A stretch of DNA of 64,000 bases from Sclerodactyla briareus (GCA_026419785.1 JAODTK010004521.1:310001-374000), one strand, 5' to 3'. Shown: positions 1-13,079, counted from the first letter of the stretch. Made by a program: numbers and translations. Notes: a model not told the origin generated them from the sequence alone.

Positions 1-3000
1 CCATATGGATCCTAACCATTGGCTGGCGACCTGCCTACTCGTTGAACAACAAATACGGGAAAATGAGTAACTTTGGCCGTTAATAATTAAATATAATAAA
101 ATCGATAACCCCCACAAACCTTACATGCCGTAATTTCGTCTAATGCATTGCCTATGTGCAATGGCGTGCCAGGTACCCGAACCTAATTCACTTCAGAGTT
201 CGAATCAAAGGCGTATTGCAACCTTAAGGTTTTGGGGGCTTGGACCTGCCCGAATTTCAGCGTCAGACGAAAACACGACATAATACAGGTAGAGATCAAC
301 GCCCGCGAAGACCGCACAATTTTGGTGTAATTCGGGCAAAGTTAAACAAATCGCGGGACGCAATCAATATGAAAAATGGGTAATCCCGCCCCATATTTTC
401 TCATTTCCTCTGCCTAAATTTGGTTTGTTCTTTTCTCTTTGGGGGTTTGAGGCTGCTGCCGCTGAAGCTTAGTCTCTTGCCCGCTATGCCTATGATGCGC
501 ATTGATTCTCCCTCCAAGAAGTAAAATCGCGCACGGAGACCAAAAAGGTTATCAGTGATATCAGTCTGGTTGGTACACTCGATTTAGCACTCAGTCTAGA
601 CAAGTTGACAAAGGACTGCTGCGCATACTGCTCATATGCGTGCAAGCTCACAGGTGGACCCCCCTTGCTCATATGCAAATCTACAGATGACGTATTTTTG
701 ACAATCGGCAGGCAAGTTAGGTTAATCATCACTTGGTTTGGAATACCTGTATTTTTTCCGCACTTTCATGCTTACAATTTCAGAGAGGATTTTTTTCCGT
801 AATTCAGCTATCTTAAAATGTCACCTTCACTTATTTAGCGAGAATACTGAGGTTTACTAGTCCCTGTTGGCGCATCGTGCTTTTCATGTGCTTCTTAACA
901 ACTGAAGTCTTGAAAACTGCAATTTGATACTATCAATGGAACGTAAATTATCAAAGCAATTTCGGTATGAAGAAACGTGTCCTTTAAACCATTTCGATGA
1001 TCGCCATGCATTTGTCGGCTTCAACAAAGTTCCCGCTGATGCTGAACTTCCATGAATTCGAACACAAAACTGAAATCAACCCGTACTCGACGTTACACAA
1101 TGCGTATAATGAATTCGAACATTTGTTGTGGCTCCTACTTTTTGTACTCTAAATTAAATATAGGTGTCACAAATGTAGGGCTGTAGGGCCGGTCCCCCAA
1201 AGGTCGGGGTGGCCCGGGGATGCGTCCATTGGTTTGCCCCCGCCCTTATCCGCTAAAGTGTGCTTCTGTTAAGTTCCTAGTCACATTGAATTATGTCCAT
1301 TCGACTGTTTTCGCTACCTGGTTTACAAACGGAATTTTGTTTATGATGAATTCGGATCTGAATATTTGATGAAGTCATGACACTTTCTTCTCGTGTCCAG
1401 ATCAGTTAACATGAACGGAGCTTCGACATTTTGGTACAGCGTGCTTATAATTAATGTCTAACCAATTTCATCCTCGTTTTCCCGTGGAGTATTCTCAAGG
1501 GGGAGAACTCGCTTCTTCAGATTCAGCACATCAGCAATCTCATAATTTGGCATTTTGCCACTATATCCAGTGCGACGAATGCACCTCTCAATTTTTCAAA
1601 GGACGAAAAGTTCATCTCCATTACTAGATCGACATGAAACATACGTTTTTGCCAGCTCATTCTTGCGTCCCCAAGGTGCCCGATGACCATATTTCAATGA
1701 GATGCGCTTAACTCGTAGGCAATTATATATCTCTAGTAATTGTAATCGTGATCTGCTCTGAGTTTGATTTAACAAATATATTTTGATAAGCTAACAGGCC
1801 CAATAATTAACAGAGATTGCTGCAGTTTCTCCCAAAACTTTATGGTATGAATGATGACTACGAGGCTTTAGTCACGATTATCAACTTTGCATTTCAACGA
1901 AAGCCCTCCCCCACCTAGAATTAGGGGAGCAAACATCCCAGGTGAAAAAAGTACGGTGCCCTTTACATGACGTCCCACGACATAATTGGTTCGCGAATAT
2001 AAACGCGGACTTTGGTATCATGTCATGCAAACGTCGCCGTCGATTTTCGCTAGACCTTTGAAACTCTCATAACCAGACTTTGCCAAAATGAATATTTTTC
2101 CGTTTGGGTAATTTGTCAGGACTGGCGTTCCTTCTTCCGAATTGGGGGCTCTAGAGAATATAAGTTAGCATTACACAAGTGCTCCATGACCGAAGCGGCT
2201 CAAAGTTTTCACACAAAAAAATCCATCATCCCAAACAACTCCATGTAAGAAATTATACTCATGAGTAAGTCTAGGTAAGTCATATAGTCTACATGGAATA
2301 GATATGTTACAATATTGGCGAGTAATGATATGTATGCTGATAGTGTTACCAATGAAAGTCCAATCAAATGCCAATTTCTTGTTCGACCCATTGACGGTTC
2401 AAGCAAAGTGTGGGTCTCACGACTGTACCAGAGATTAGATTCTGATCTAATGAGCCCTATAGATTCAGCAGTTTATTGACGCACACCCCCGTATCTCATT
2501 AGGTTATTGTGGGAGAAATGTTTCCGTCAATGATAATGAAGCCCCGAACAAAAACGGAGAATCAACAGAGTTGCAGAATGCGCTTTTGATGATACAGAAA
2601 CCCACAAAATCCACGAATAAGTGAACCCAAAGGTATAATTCTGACCTTTGAAGAGGCCTGATGTCCCCTGACAAAACGAGCAAAGGATCGGGTGGGGGAA
2701 AGAGAATCCTTAAAGTGGTGATGTGAAGACAGTATGCGGTGTGATCATACTGGGCACCAGCGGAAAACCCACGGTACGAGCAGCAAACACTCTCTTGCTT
2801 CAAAGAACAATGTATACGAAACGTCTATTAACGTAATCATGAATGAAAACAAATAAACATTACATGGCGCTCTGCCAAGGATCACAGCGCATCAAAGCGG
2901 CAGAAAAGGATGGAAGGAAACAAGAAAACCCACTGACATTGCAGGTAAGTTCTCATGGAACGTTTAATTAATACTAGTAGCTTCACGAATATGAACAGGA

Positions 3001-4299
3001 CGAGAGTTCCAAATGCGTGGTCACGTGGTCCTTCGATTTTGAAATAGGACACTTGAAGAAAGGCAAACGATGTCTAACATAATCAATTCTTCAAAATATA
3101 ACAGGGTGATAAGGCGTAGCATATGTACCTCATAAGGAAGACCCTTTATATTTTTTTTTCGTCCATGTGTTGTAATTTTCATGAGGGGAGACAGTGTAAC
3201 AATACGACCCGCTCCCCGACAGTTCTCAGAGCTTCCAATTCAAATAGTCAACAGACTACCTCTAGCCAAAACTATGCAGTACAGATACTTGGGGGAATAC
3301 CCCGAGATTACTGTAAATCGTACTGTAAAACCCGTTTTCTGCGTTATGATACCGCTCTGCGGAATCTCATTCGCGTATGTTAAAGTAATGGCGACATAGG
3401 CCAATACGATGGCACCTCGCTTACCTTTTCCGTATCAATTCGGCGATCAATTTACGGCATCACATGATGCGCCCATAATAGACGTTATCAGAGAGGGAAG
3501 TCTCCTCGACATTGCATTGGTGGTACTATACGCGTTTGGTTTTAGAGAGAGTTGAGAAGAATGGAACTCTGTGTCATTTACTACCTGTTTGGTCAATGTT
3601 TACAGATAGAAAATTCGATCTTTCAACTCGAGAAATATTCCACCCATCAATTGAAATCTCATTTTTAGTACAAAAAATGGCTCAACTAAAGCATAGCCAA
3701 GTGCCATAGGTATAATTTATATTCAAGTATCCATAAGTATCTATTGCGTAATGCTTCCTTCACTCAATGAGGCCTCCATGTCGATGTGTGACTTTGTATA
3801 TATCAGACGGGCTCCATCCATTTTATCCTTCATCATTTTGTATTCGTCTATACATATCTCATGTGTAATGTTTCCTTAAAACAAGCTAATGGCCGTTGGC
3901 CAATTTTTATTGCAAAGATTGACATGATATAACTAGGCCGTATCAAACGGACTTGGTAAACAGCTATCACTCGAACAAAATGAATTATTTCAAGTGATTG
4001 GCCTCGAAAGAGATATCGGTCTCAGGAAGCGATACCCGCCTCCATCAAGAGTAACGGAGAAAGAAACTTAAGCCGAGAAGTGGAAAAGAATGCTAACTGT
4101 AAGTATCTGGACATGAGTACACTTGAATGGGGGCTAATGTATACTTTTAGTGGATGCATATGTTCATGGGTATACATTTATGGTGAAGGCATCGATCGAT
4201 TATACCGTCACAGTGACGATTGTTCTCCTGTCATGATAACCACCCATTTTCACACTGAGGTAATTCATGCAACAGGCTATGTGTGGAAAAAGAAGTCGC
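1..4299. other. No gene recognised
   Basis: All six frames are broken within about 100 codons and none of the short frames resembles a family I know. I see no RNA gene, no long tandem repeat and no clear transposon end. The region from 1,180 to 1,260 is locally GC-rich (runs of GG/CC) and may be an edge of a dispersed repeat, but I cannot place it. Confidence 0.6.
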
Positions 4300-4304
4300 G
4301 CTGT

Positions 4305-4475
4305 GATTGGACAAATCTATGTGATGCGCACTGCTTCAGAAGAATTTTCGTGGTTGGCTACACTAACCCTAATCAATAGTCCTGATCTCCAACGCCTACA
4401 AAAATATCGTTGCTACAATACTGTACATCAGAAAATACCCCCGAAGCAGTGCGCATCAGCTGATTTTTCTGGCCA
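4305..4475. repeat. Inverted repeat pair with 105-bp spacer
   Basis: A 16-bp perfect inverted repeat: TGATGCGCACTGCTTC at 4,322-4,337 and its exact reverse complement at 4,443-4,458. Outside the perfect arms the flanks remain loosely complementary for about 20 bp (GTGATTGG...AATC on the left against the complement of GATTTTTCTGGCCATCAC on the right). It could be the end structure of a small foldback or MITE-like element. No target-site duplication is obvious. Confidence 0.55.
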
Positions 4476-7400
4476 TCACTCACTGATATTGAATAGCCAT
4501 TCGTTTGAAAATAGGACAGATTAATGAAATACAAACAGTTGCTACCATCACATCAAGAAGCAGCCTTGAAGGGGAACTCCAGATTAGAAACATCTTTCTT
4601 TACATTTTCTTCTGCATCTTTTCAAACCATTCTCATCCGCATTTTGAGCGCATCGAACGACCCCTTCATGATCGAAACACTGAGTTCAAACTTCATGCCT
4701 TTGGCTATTGCACCATGACACAAGCGCTACTGTGCACACCTCCATATTAACGTTACTTTCGAGATTCCTCCTTGATTGTGGCGTAGGCGACGACCGAAAC
4801 TGCTATTTGTAACCGAATAGAACAATAACAATGCTATACCTATAACTATGAACTGTTATCTGATAACGTCAGTGAAAGTTTAAGCATGGCCTCATCGAAA
4901 CAAACATACTTTATAATCTGTACTCCCTCTTCTGCTTTCCTAATTGCATTTTCACCCCAGTTTCTTGATAAGAATTCCAAACGAAATGACTGGATGTTGC
5001 TGATATAAATCAACCTGACCAAAACAAACAGTCACATGATTCAAGTAATCAATCAGATTTGTCGCCTTCGACGAATGTCATTGGGAAATTTATACAGCGA
5101 AATCCGATCTCGCTCGAACCGCAGTTACACACTGTGAAAAACAAAACAAAAAACAACAGGCTATCTATTGTCACGTACAATGACACCTCAACAACAACGA
5201 ACCACCTTGTGAATAAGTGATGACGAAGGCAACTCCATTCGCGAGAGATTATCTAATGCATCACTGTTTCTTCTAAACTCGGCTTCCACCAATTTCCAGA
5301 TGAACATTAAAGAGCGTGATACTATCCATATTAGCGGGTTAGCGATCCAGTTGGAAAGTCAGCCGATGGACCATTGTTTCTTCTAGTGAACTGAACCCGT
5401 TTCAATTGATCAGTGCACGATGTCGAATCGTTGATATGATCTGTGAGAGCCAAGAACGTTCGTTTGAGCCTTGTGTCTGTTGGAGCACCAAATTAATCGA
5501 TTGTTATTCTATATAGTGACAACTATAATGGTTATTGGATGATGGACTCACAGAGTGACTACTTTTCTCACGGCTGTCTTGAGTATGCATGTCAGTCGTG
5601 CGAAACAAATTATCCTAGAAGCATATATGATTGAGCGTAGCAACTGAAGTTGAGTTTTTGTTTTTTGTAAACAGGTCGAAATTTACAATAAAAAATCAGT
5701 TAACATGCAGGGCTGTCCATGAATTGTTGAGACCCTCCGCATTAATGCTTTCTCGGGAGCATTAAAGAAGGCGTATTCAGCCTGTTTTCAGGTTAGCTCT
5801 AATGTTGAATTTTTAATTTGAAAACTAAAAGGTTCCCAGTAGCTGTATCTGTTTAACCTCCCAATTGGAACACGCTCTGCGCGAATGAACCATTCATTAC
5901 TTTTGAGGACTGACGGGTTCTCAACAGGAGTTGACACCTAATCAAGTTTATGATCAGAATTTTTTTGACCTGTCAAGCAGATGACTCTACCCATTCGAAT
6001 GTTTTTCTTCACAGGAGGTTCGAATTCACGAACTTATGCCCGCTCAAGGTGTCACTTGAAAATCAGCTTGTATTTACTCACAAATGAGGAGTACTGGATA
6101 AAATCTGTCATGGAAGAACGCGTTGTGGAATTGATTTCATGTGAAAATTGTTTTCATGTAAAATATACTGCGATTTGATGATGCATTGAACTAATTGACT
6201 CGTAGCGTAATAATTAAAAGTTAGTGAGGCGTCTCAGTATTGTCAATGAAGTCGAAATGGAACACTCTCGATACCCACTTACTAAAAAGATGGAGAATGG
6301 GGGGGGGGATCAGAAGCGACCATAAGCTAGCTAGCTAGTTAAGAATGAAATATCTGCCGCACGAATTGAGAAGATTGCAGGAGGTATTAAACAATCAGTA
6401 ATTCAAGATATTCAATACTAGCTTGTTTGGCTGTTTACTGGGTTCACAAATGATCATATCTCGAATCTAAACAACTACTGCTAACGAGTGAATTCAATTT
6501 CAGTGAGCTATTTCCATAATATTTTCTCCTTTGTTTCCCCTTTCCCTGTTATATAAAACATGTATTCACTCAGTATACAAATCCCCCCCCCCCCCCCGGC
6601 CAAGCGGTAAACCGTTCTTCCTAATTGTTCACCTCTGCCTGATTTGTATTGGGTATTATAACTGTCTGCATTTTCCACGAATGATTCATCTTGTGAGAAT
6701 ACATTGGACCATCTGGGACTCGTGCGTCATTGAATGGATGATAAGTAGTTAGCCGAAGCTCGATTTCAATTTAACTTACTCTTAGATTAATTTAATGCTA
6801 CGCTTTGTATGGCCGAATGAAAACACGATAATCCGGCTCCGGTTTCCTCAGTTGCAGTGGATGACGTCATCCTAACACTATCCGCATTCTTATCGTTTAA
6901 ACCATTTTAACTTAGGTTACAATTTCGTCTGCAATGAAATTTGAGCAATTTTTCTCTTCCCACCACCAACTGAGAGGGACTCCTGCTATAAATTTATCCA
7001 AGTTCAGTAAAGTCGTGGATAACTTCTTACAGCACTGCATGTGCTGATGTGTCTAATCGGAGGAGTATAAAATAACAATGATAGAGACATTCATTACTTG
7101 ATACTGAGAGAAGATATTTTGCTATTATGGTCATGATCGGCCCTATCCAAGTTTAAAAAGTACCGCTCATGCCTGCGGTCTCTTCGTTGGTTCCGTTGTG
7201 CTTCGAGTCCTATTCTATTTTTATTGAAGCGTGAACACTCACTTTGGGCTGAGGGCGGTTACTGAGTTCATTTGTATAACCTGACTTGGCCGCATCTCTA
7301 CCAGTGGCAGGACTGTGTACCCAATGTCATGGCTCCCCCGGCATACGAATCTTTCTATTGTGTCCCTCATTGCTGTTGCGAGGAACCCCAGGGAGATGGT

Positions 7401-7829
7401 AAGCTGGCGAGGGTCCGAGATATCTGTCCTAGAATGTGCTCGTAATATCTATATTCTACGAACGCAACCTGGAATTTAGGTTTTTAGGCAGCAGTGAAGT
7501 GAACTCTGGCAAGCGAGGCAAGCCCGTCGTTAACTGCCATGTGCACGTGACCCATCGCATTGTTTTGCTGAGAGCAAGTGCGAAAGAATGCATCCTGTTT
7601 CGCAAAGCGTAGCATTAGAGAATTTACATTGCATTTTTGAGTACATTGCTATAATAACTTCATCAAGAAATTCGGTAGACCCACATCGAGGTTTCTCAGT
7701 GACTGTGCGCGTACATCTTCCTCCTAAATCTGAGACGATAGTGAGAGTGGTCAGAACACTAACTTACCATAGCAGAGTGATTCAAATTCTACGTTAACAG
7801 GCAGAATTCCGAGTCTCCGGAATACACGT
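4476..7829. other. No gene recognised; short simple repeats
   Basis: No supportable gene. Short features seen: a run of 10 G at 6,299-6,308, an AGCT-type tetranucleotide run around 6,328-6,340, and a run of 15 C at 6,583-6,597. The rest looks like unique or very old repeat DNA, with stops in all frames. Confidence 0.6.
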
Positions 7830-7830
7830 A

Positions 7831-8190
7831 GTTGATTGGCTGAGGACTACGAACGACCTGGTCAATCATCTTCCCAAACACTTTTGCTGGGGAAAACACC
7901 TCCCCGAACTGTTAGTAGGCAACCATGTCATCGAATCACTCTTCCCTGATTGGTCAGATGCTAGAATACCTCAAGTCAATATCTTCTCCGGCACTGTTGC
8001 CAGGGAAACCACCTACCAGACACTGGCAACCGTGACTTCATCGAAAAACTCCATTCTCATTGGCCACTCCCACCCGGATACGACGTCATGGACACTGTTG
8101 TTAGGGAAACCATCCTCATGGAATTGTTGTTACGCAACCCTGGAGTCATAGAAACATTTGTCGCTGATTGGCTGAGGACTGGAATTGCCC
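7831..8190. repeat. Tandem module of ~110 bp with CCAAT, X-box-like and CRE-like sites
   Basis: Three head-to-tail diverged units begin CACTTTTGCTGGGGAAAAC (7,879), CACTGTTGCCAGGGAAACC (7,992) and CACTGTTGTTAGGGAAACC (8,093). Each is followed by a GCAACC element, then a TGTCATCG/TGACTTCATC/AGTCAT element, then a reverse CCAAT box. The ATTGG cores lie at 7,835, 7,949, 8,059 and 8,167, spaced 114, 110 and 108 bp. The outer CCAAT flanks are almost identical (GATTGGCTGAGGACT at both ends). A near-CRE (cgacgtcatg) lies at 8,081-8,090. Half-site RGYAAC plus TGACG plus ATTGG in this order resembles the X-X2-Y layout known from RFX/CREB/NF-Y promoters. That functional reading is inference; the tandem structure is directly visible. 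Confidence 0.7.
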
Positions 8191-8540
8191 TTTACACTAA
8201 TTACTACTGACGCTTGCGCAAAATGAAACCCATTCACCTTGGAGACCTGTCAGGCTCATAATATGACTATATCCAAGCTCCTCTACTGTCTACAGAGTGT
8301 ATAGCGACATGGTTATATAATCATTTGAATATTTTTCTTTAAAGGAGCCCCGAATTCCGGAAAAAAAAAATCATGCACACCTGATTGTGACGTGCGGGAA
8401 ATCATGATAGCGCTGTCCTTTCGATCTCGAGTAATAGGCCGTCAACCGGAGAGTCAAATCGAGAGTAGACAGTGAATGAGAGAAATGCATAATTATAGCA
8501 TAATAGAGCATGGATTATACGTGTCCTGGAACAAGTTTGA

Positions 8541-8582
8541 ACGGCCTATTCGCACCACCTTAGTTGGTGCGAATAGGGCCGT
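8541..8582. other. Strong stem-loop
   Basis: ACGGCCTATTCGCACCA at 8,541-8,557 pairs with TGGTGCGAATAGGGCCGT at 8,565-8,582. This gives a stem of 17 pairs interrupted by one bulged G, closed by a 7-base loop. It has no U-tract typical of a terminator and lies far from any gene. It may be a foldback remnant or a structured RNA segment. Confidence 0.7.
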
Positions 8583-9720
8583 GATTTTCGTTATCCGAAC
8601 ACTAGTGATCAATATCTTACAGATTATAGCATTAGATTAAGATTACATAACTATGCATTCAGTCGCCCGGGCCTCAAGCTGAATAGTCAGCGACATTGCG
8701 ACACCCTCCATTGGGCGGGAGTGAAAAAAAGAAAACAAATAAAAGTCCTAGGAGAAAAGAAAAACGCATTGAATTTCTTGAATTGGCAAAATTTAGTTTA
8801 TCGCCTGTGGTGGTATGAGGTGTATTGTTTCTCAGTGCTTGCTCTCCACGAGGTTTCTCCCGAAATCGACCAGCCAGCAGCATGCTATACGTTGGAGATT
8901 GTTGGCCGAGGGTATAAATTACCGACGTCTAACTGTCTTTAGATTATAAGGAGTTGGCGTATTCTTGATTGCTCTGTATCTGCCCTGGAGCGTTTGCATG
9001 ATGGCATGACTCTGGGGGTGGATGTGATATCATCAAGCCGACGCATGTACAAACCAGGATCACGAAACGAGGCGCATTTCTTTGGCGACATTTTCAAAAC
9101 TAAGAGAAACAAGGGCTCCAAACATCAATTGCAATATGTTTCTAATTAAGCTGTGTGTTTTCTTCAATGAGACAAACTGTTTGATATTTGATGCTGGACA
9201 CACCTCATCATCTTTTGTAGAAAAATCGCTAATAATCCCTGTGTTAATCGTTCGTAAGAATAGTGTTCACCACCATTGTAAGAAGCAATTCCAGTAACCC
9301 GTTTTTTGATTGTTCCGAGGGAATGGGTCAGGAAGAAACAGAGTCCTCATGAATGAATCTGAAACCACAAAAAGGAACAGGCCTCAAAGAATCTCCTGAA
9401 AAGCAAGTCGAGACGTTCTCAAAAGCCTAAACCTCTTAACCCACAACATCTGTCCGGAACTACTCTCCTCTTCAACCACTTCTCGCGAATACCGAATGTA
9501 TTATCTGCAACGTCTACCACGAAGCTTGAGAACAATGGTCCCTTCTTCGTGGTAACATTAGGGAACTCAAAGAAGTAGTCGAAAGGAAGACCACGGAGCC
9601 ACCGGAGCTCAATTTAAAAACTAAAAAACACAAATTAACTTAATTCGTATTAGTTTATTGTCCACCAAGGACGCTTTTATCTTTCCTCACAAGGCACACT
9701 TTGCAAACCTTAATCCATGG
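8583..9720. other. No gene recognised
   Basis: No frame gives a recognisable product. Sequence from about 9,310 to 9,620 is purine/pyrimidine mixed and of ordinary composition, without a repeat signature that I can identify. Confidence 0.55.
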
Positions 9721-9842
9721 GGGCGGTCACAAGGGGGGTGGGGGGGGGGGGGGGGGGGGGACGGGGGGACATGTCCCCCCAATATTTTTTGGTGGGGACA
9801 TAATATTAAAAATCCCCCCCCCCCCTATTTTGCGGACTGGTG
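9718..9842. repeat. G-rich/C-rich dispersed repeat with 18-bp palindrome
   Basis: Contains a run of 21 G (9,740-9,760), then a perfect 18-bp palindrome of six G, ACATGT and six C (9,763-9,780), then GGTGGGGACA and a run of 12 C (9,814-9,825). Open frames crossing this block are low-complexity (Gly/Pro runs) and should not be taken as proteins. The block looks like one member of the poly-G-containing dispersed repeats scattered over the window. Confidence 0.65.
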
Positions 9843-12155
9843 AAAAAAATCCTATAATCATATGTACAGTACAGCCATAACAAAAAAGTCTAACTCATAT
9901 TTTCTTATTAGATTGCTTGGAATTTTATGTTGAGAGGCCGATGCAAAAAATCGCGTGCGCGCGCTGTATCCTCCTTTTTCGTTACTATGTAGACGCGTAG
10001 CCCACGTGTACAATAACTTGTACTGGCCAATATTATTTTTCTCCATACGTGTCATCTTCAAGTGGGCTGAACAATTGTAGCCACAAGGAGATTTGTTTAG
10101 GAACTTGAGTCATGTGCACCCATCCCCACCCCCCTCCCCACTACAAACAATGCCGGAATCCAACTGCCATTTCATTTTCTAACACTGCCACAGTTTATAA
10201 GTCACTTCTGATCCTCCTTCTTGGTTTCATATTGGCTTTGCCAGCCTTACTTGCTGTTTTTATTAAAAGAGAAAGTTATATGTAACTAAACAACAGGGCA
10301 GGGGATCGTGCGCATTAGTATGGAGGTACTTGATTGACGTCTGGAACTATGCAGGCGCGGACGGGCGAACAATTCTGAGACATGAGAACTTTGGACGAAA
10401 AATTTGAGCGGAAACCAATCTGAACAAGAACGCCACTCTGCGTAGTGCTTCCTTGCCTTTTTCCCCCCGACTGTTCCCCTTACAAGGTTGTGCCTCACCA
10501 TGATGATTCAGCTATATCAAACCCTGCACGATGTGTGTAATTGCCAACTCAAACCACAACTTGACAAAAACGAACCAATCACCTGCCATATTTACTAACC
10601 GCAAATATGCTTGTTGCTTGTGACCAGGTCAAATAGTCATCTGAGGCAAGTGAAGTAAAATACTGAAGAATTTATTCCGTTTTCCATTCAGTGTGGAAGT
10701 ACCAGCGACCGTAACACTGAGTCGGCTCAACTGCAGGCAAGGCTTAAATGATGTGGATCACTTTAGCGAAAGTTATCACTCATAAGTACTGGTGTGGTCA
10801 AACAATAGATTGAAGTAAGTGGCAGTTCTTTGAATCGGACGACCAACATCATCAACAATTGTAAAAACAAAAAAGAAAGAATCTCCTTTTCGGGGTTTAT
10901 GTTGGGGGAAAGAGAAGTGCATCTGCATACATGCCTAATATATTGTCAATTGCATCCCTTAACTACCCTGGACAAGTGGAAGTCATTGTAGGTCATTCAG
11001 TGTCTTTACAGCATGGTGTCCCCACATGTTGTCATGTACCATAATGTCGTTTAATCACTATGTTACTGGGGTAAGTCATTGCCAGTCAATGTTTCAATTT
11101 GTACCGTCAGAGTAGTCTGTGGTCTTTTAAAGTGACTGTGGTGTATCATTTTCATCATTTTCAGGCACAAGGGACTTCAGGGGTGCATCAATTTTGTTGA
11201 CCCACCTAATGGCAAAGACTCACCTTGTCGCGGGGTTCAAGGGTGGTCCATGCAATTGACAAGGGCAAACTGTTCACAATACTTGTATCTATAGCCATTT
11301 TACTATGTCCATCAAATGTCTTATTGCCATTTTTAGGGTCCAAACTTTTCACAAGGCTTTTGAATCACATACCCCCTACAGTGGTGGGGTATATGCCCAC
11401 CCCATGCAGCACCTCCCATAACAATATATCTGGCTGCAATGATAATAATACAAATAGATATTAGAACAGACAAGATCTTTGCAATTTTCAGTGTTTTTGC
11501 TCAATAGCGAAAAATGCCACAAATGTTGTGCCCTTCCCCACGTCAGACGCTTCCTTTGACTCTTGCTTTCTGCTTCCTCCAACTCACTACCTTCACTGCT
11601 TCTACACACACCTCATTAGGGCTTGACTATGAATAGTATAAACGGTATAATACCACTAAAAGTTTAGGGTCATCCCTGCCTGTCAAGTAAGTTACATCCT
11701 GGCAGTGTGCTCATAGAGAAGTGTTAACTTTAAATGTAAACATCAGATATCAGTAGACTGAGGCACACAGAGAATTATTGGAATACACACTCTCAGTCCT
11801 CTGAGCACTGAATGTCCTGACAGCATCAACACTTTATTGTGTGGTTAACGGCCTCACATGTTTTCACCCAAACAACTTAAGGATATGATCCTTTTGGGGA
11901 TTGGGCCAGACCATTGTTGGACACAAACTAAGGGCTATTATACATTACACCACATCAGCAGTGTTGAATAGGATTGGGCCCAGCATAGGTTTGTAATTGA
12001 ATTCAGGACATTTCCTGGTGTGCATTTCTGCTGTAATTATAACTAGTCAAATGGGAAATTTGAAGATCATATCACCGTTTTCAATTTATGTAAGCAACAA
12101 ACTTGGATTCCCCCTGGATTAAATATAATATAGGCCAATGGAAAAATTGCCAGTT
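9843..12155. other. No gene recognised
   Basis: About 2.3 kb without a recognisable gene or clear tandem repeat. The sequence reads smoothly and has a mixed composition; no exon-like reading frame with splice-site flanks stands out. Confidence 0.5.
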
Positions 12156-12171
12156 CCCCCCCCCCCCCCCC
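12156..12171. repeat. Poly-C tract (16 bases)
   Basis: Homopolymer run just ahead of the 388-bp tandem array. Similar G or C runs occur inside each unit of that array, so this tract probably belongs to a partial upstream unit. Confidence 0.8.
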
Positions 12172-12255
12172 AGCACCCTCCCATTGATATCTACGGTTAC
12201 TAAATCCCAATTTTGTACCTTCCTTGAGAAAAAGCCACTGGGATTAAAGTAAATA

Positions 12256-13050
12256 TAACACTAAATGAGAGGATGTATACACCAGAAGAGACGGTTCTGC
12301 CTTGCATTACGAATTTGTCAATAAATGCAGTGATGCAGGCTTCAAATAGGGTACATTTTTCAATTTCCATAAGTGCCAATGAAACCTGGGGGGGGGGGGG
12401 GGTGCATGCAAGACCAATATTACCACCCCCACCCGTAACAACACACTACTGATCAGGAGGTACATATAGGCTGGTCACTGGTGCTAGTCCAATATTCAAA
12501 CATATCAGGAATAATAATAAAATGACAATTCAAGAATTTGTACTGTCTCCACTGGAGAAATAATTTTGTATTGGGGAGGGGGGGGGGTGGAAGCAACGCA
12601 GTTTCATGGAGGGGGCAACACAGCACTTTGGTGGTCATACGTATAACACTAAAAGAGAGAAGTATACCAACAGAGGCGCTCCTGCCTTGCAATTAGGAAT
12701 TTGTCAATTAATGCATTGATGCAGGCTTCAAATAGGGCTCATTTTTCAATTCTCCTAATCTGCCCTATGACACTGAGGTTGGGGGGGGGTGGTGCAAGAC
12801 CGAAATTGCCAGCCCCCCCCCCCACCCCACCCGTAATATCACCATACTGATCATGAGGTACATATAATGCTGGTCACTGGTGCTAGTCCAACACTCAGGA
12901 ACATATCAGGAATAACAATAAATGAAAATGCAAGAATTTGTACTGTCTTGACTGGGGCGAAATATTTGGTGCTAGTCCAATATCAAACATATCAGAATTC
13001 TCAACAAAAAGGACATTCAAGAATTGTACTGTCTTCACTGGGGGGAAATC
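12256..13050. repeat. Tandem array, unit ~388 bp, two units plus a partial internal copy
   Basis: Two diverged direct copies are aligned by several landmarks. 'taacacta' occurs at 12,256 and 12,644 (offset 388). 'tgatgcaggcttcaaatagg' occurs at 12,331 and 12,717 (386). 'tggtcactggtgctagtcc' occurs at 12,472 and 12,871 (399). The offset varies mainly at G or C homopolymers (12,388-12,402 and its partners). Inside unit two the piece 'tggtgctagtcca...atatcag...caagaatt.gtactgtct' is repeated again after 89 bp (12,878 and 12,967). No open frame is conserved between the copies, so this is a non-coding repeat. Whether it is a local duplication or a dispersed family cannot be decided here. Confidence 0.85.
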
Positions 13051-13079
13051 TTTGTTTGTTTGGCTAAGCGGGTTCTCAC

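Noticed and set aside
7150-7225. tRNA-like sequence ('...gcctgcggtctcttcg...gtgcttcgagtcc')
   Set aside because: Only a weak B box and no convincing A box.
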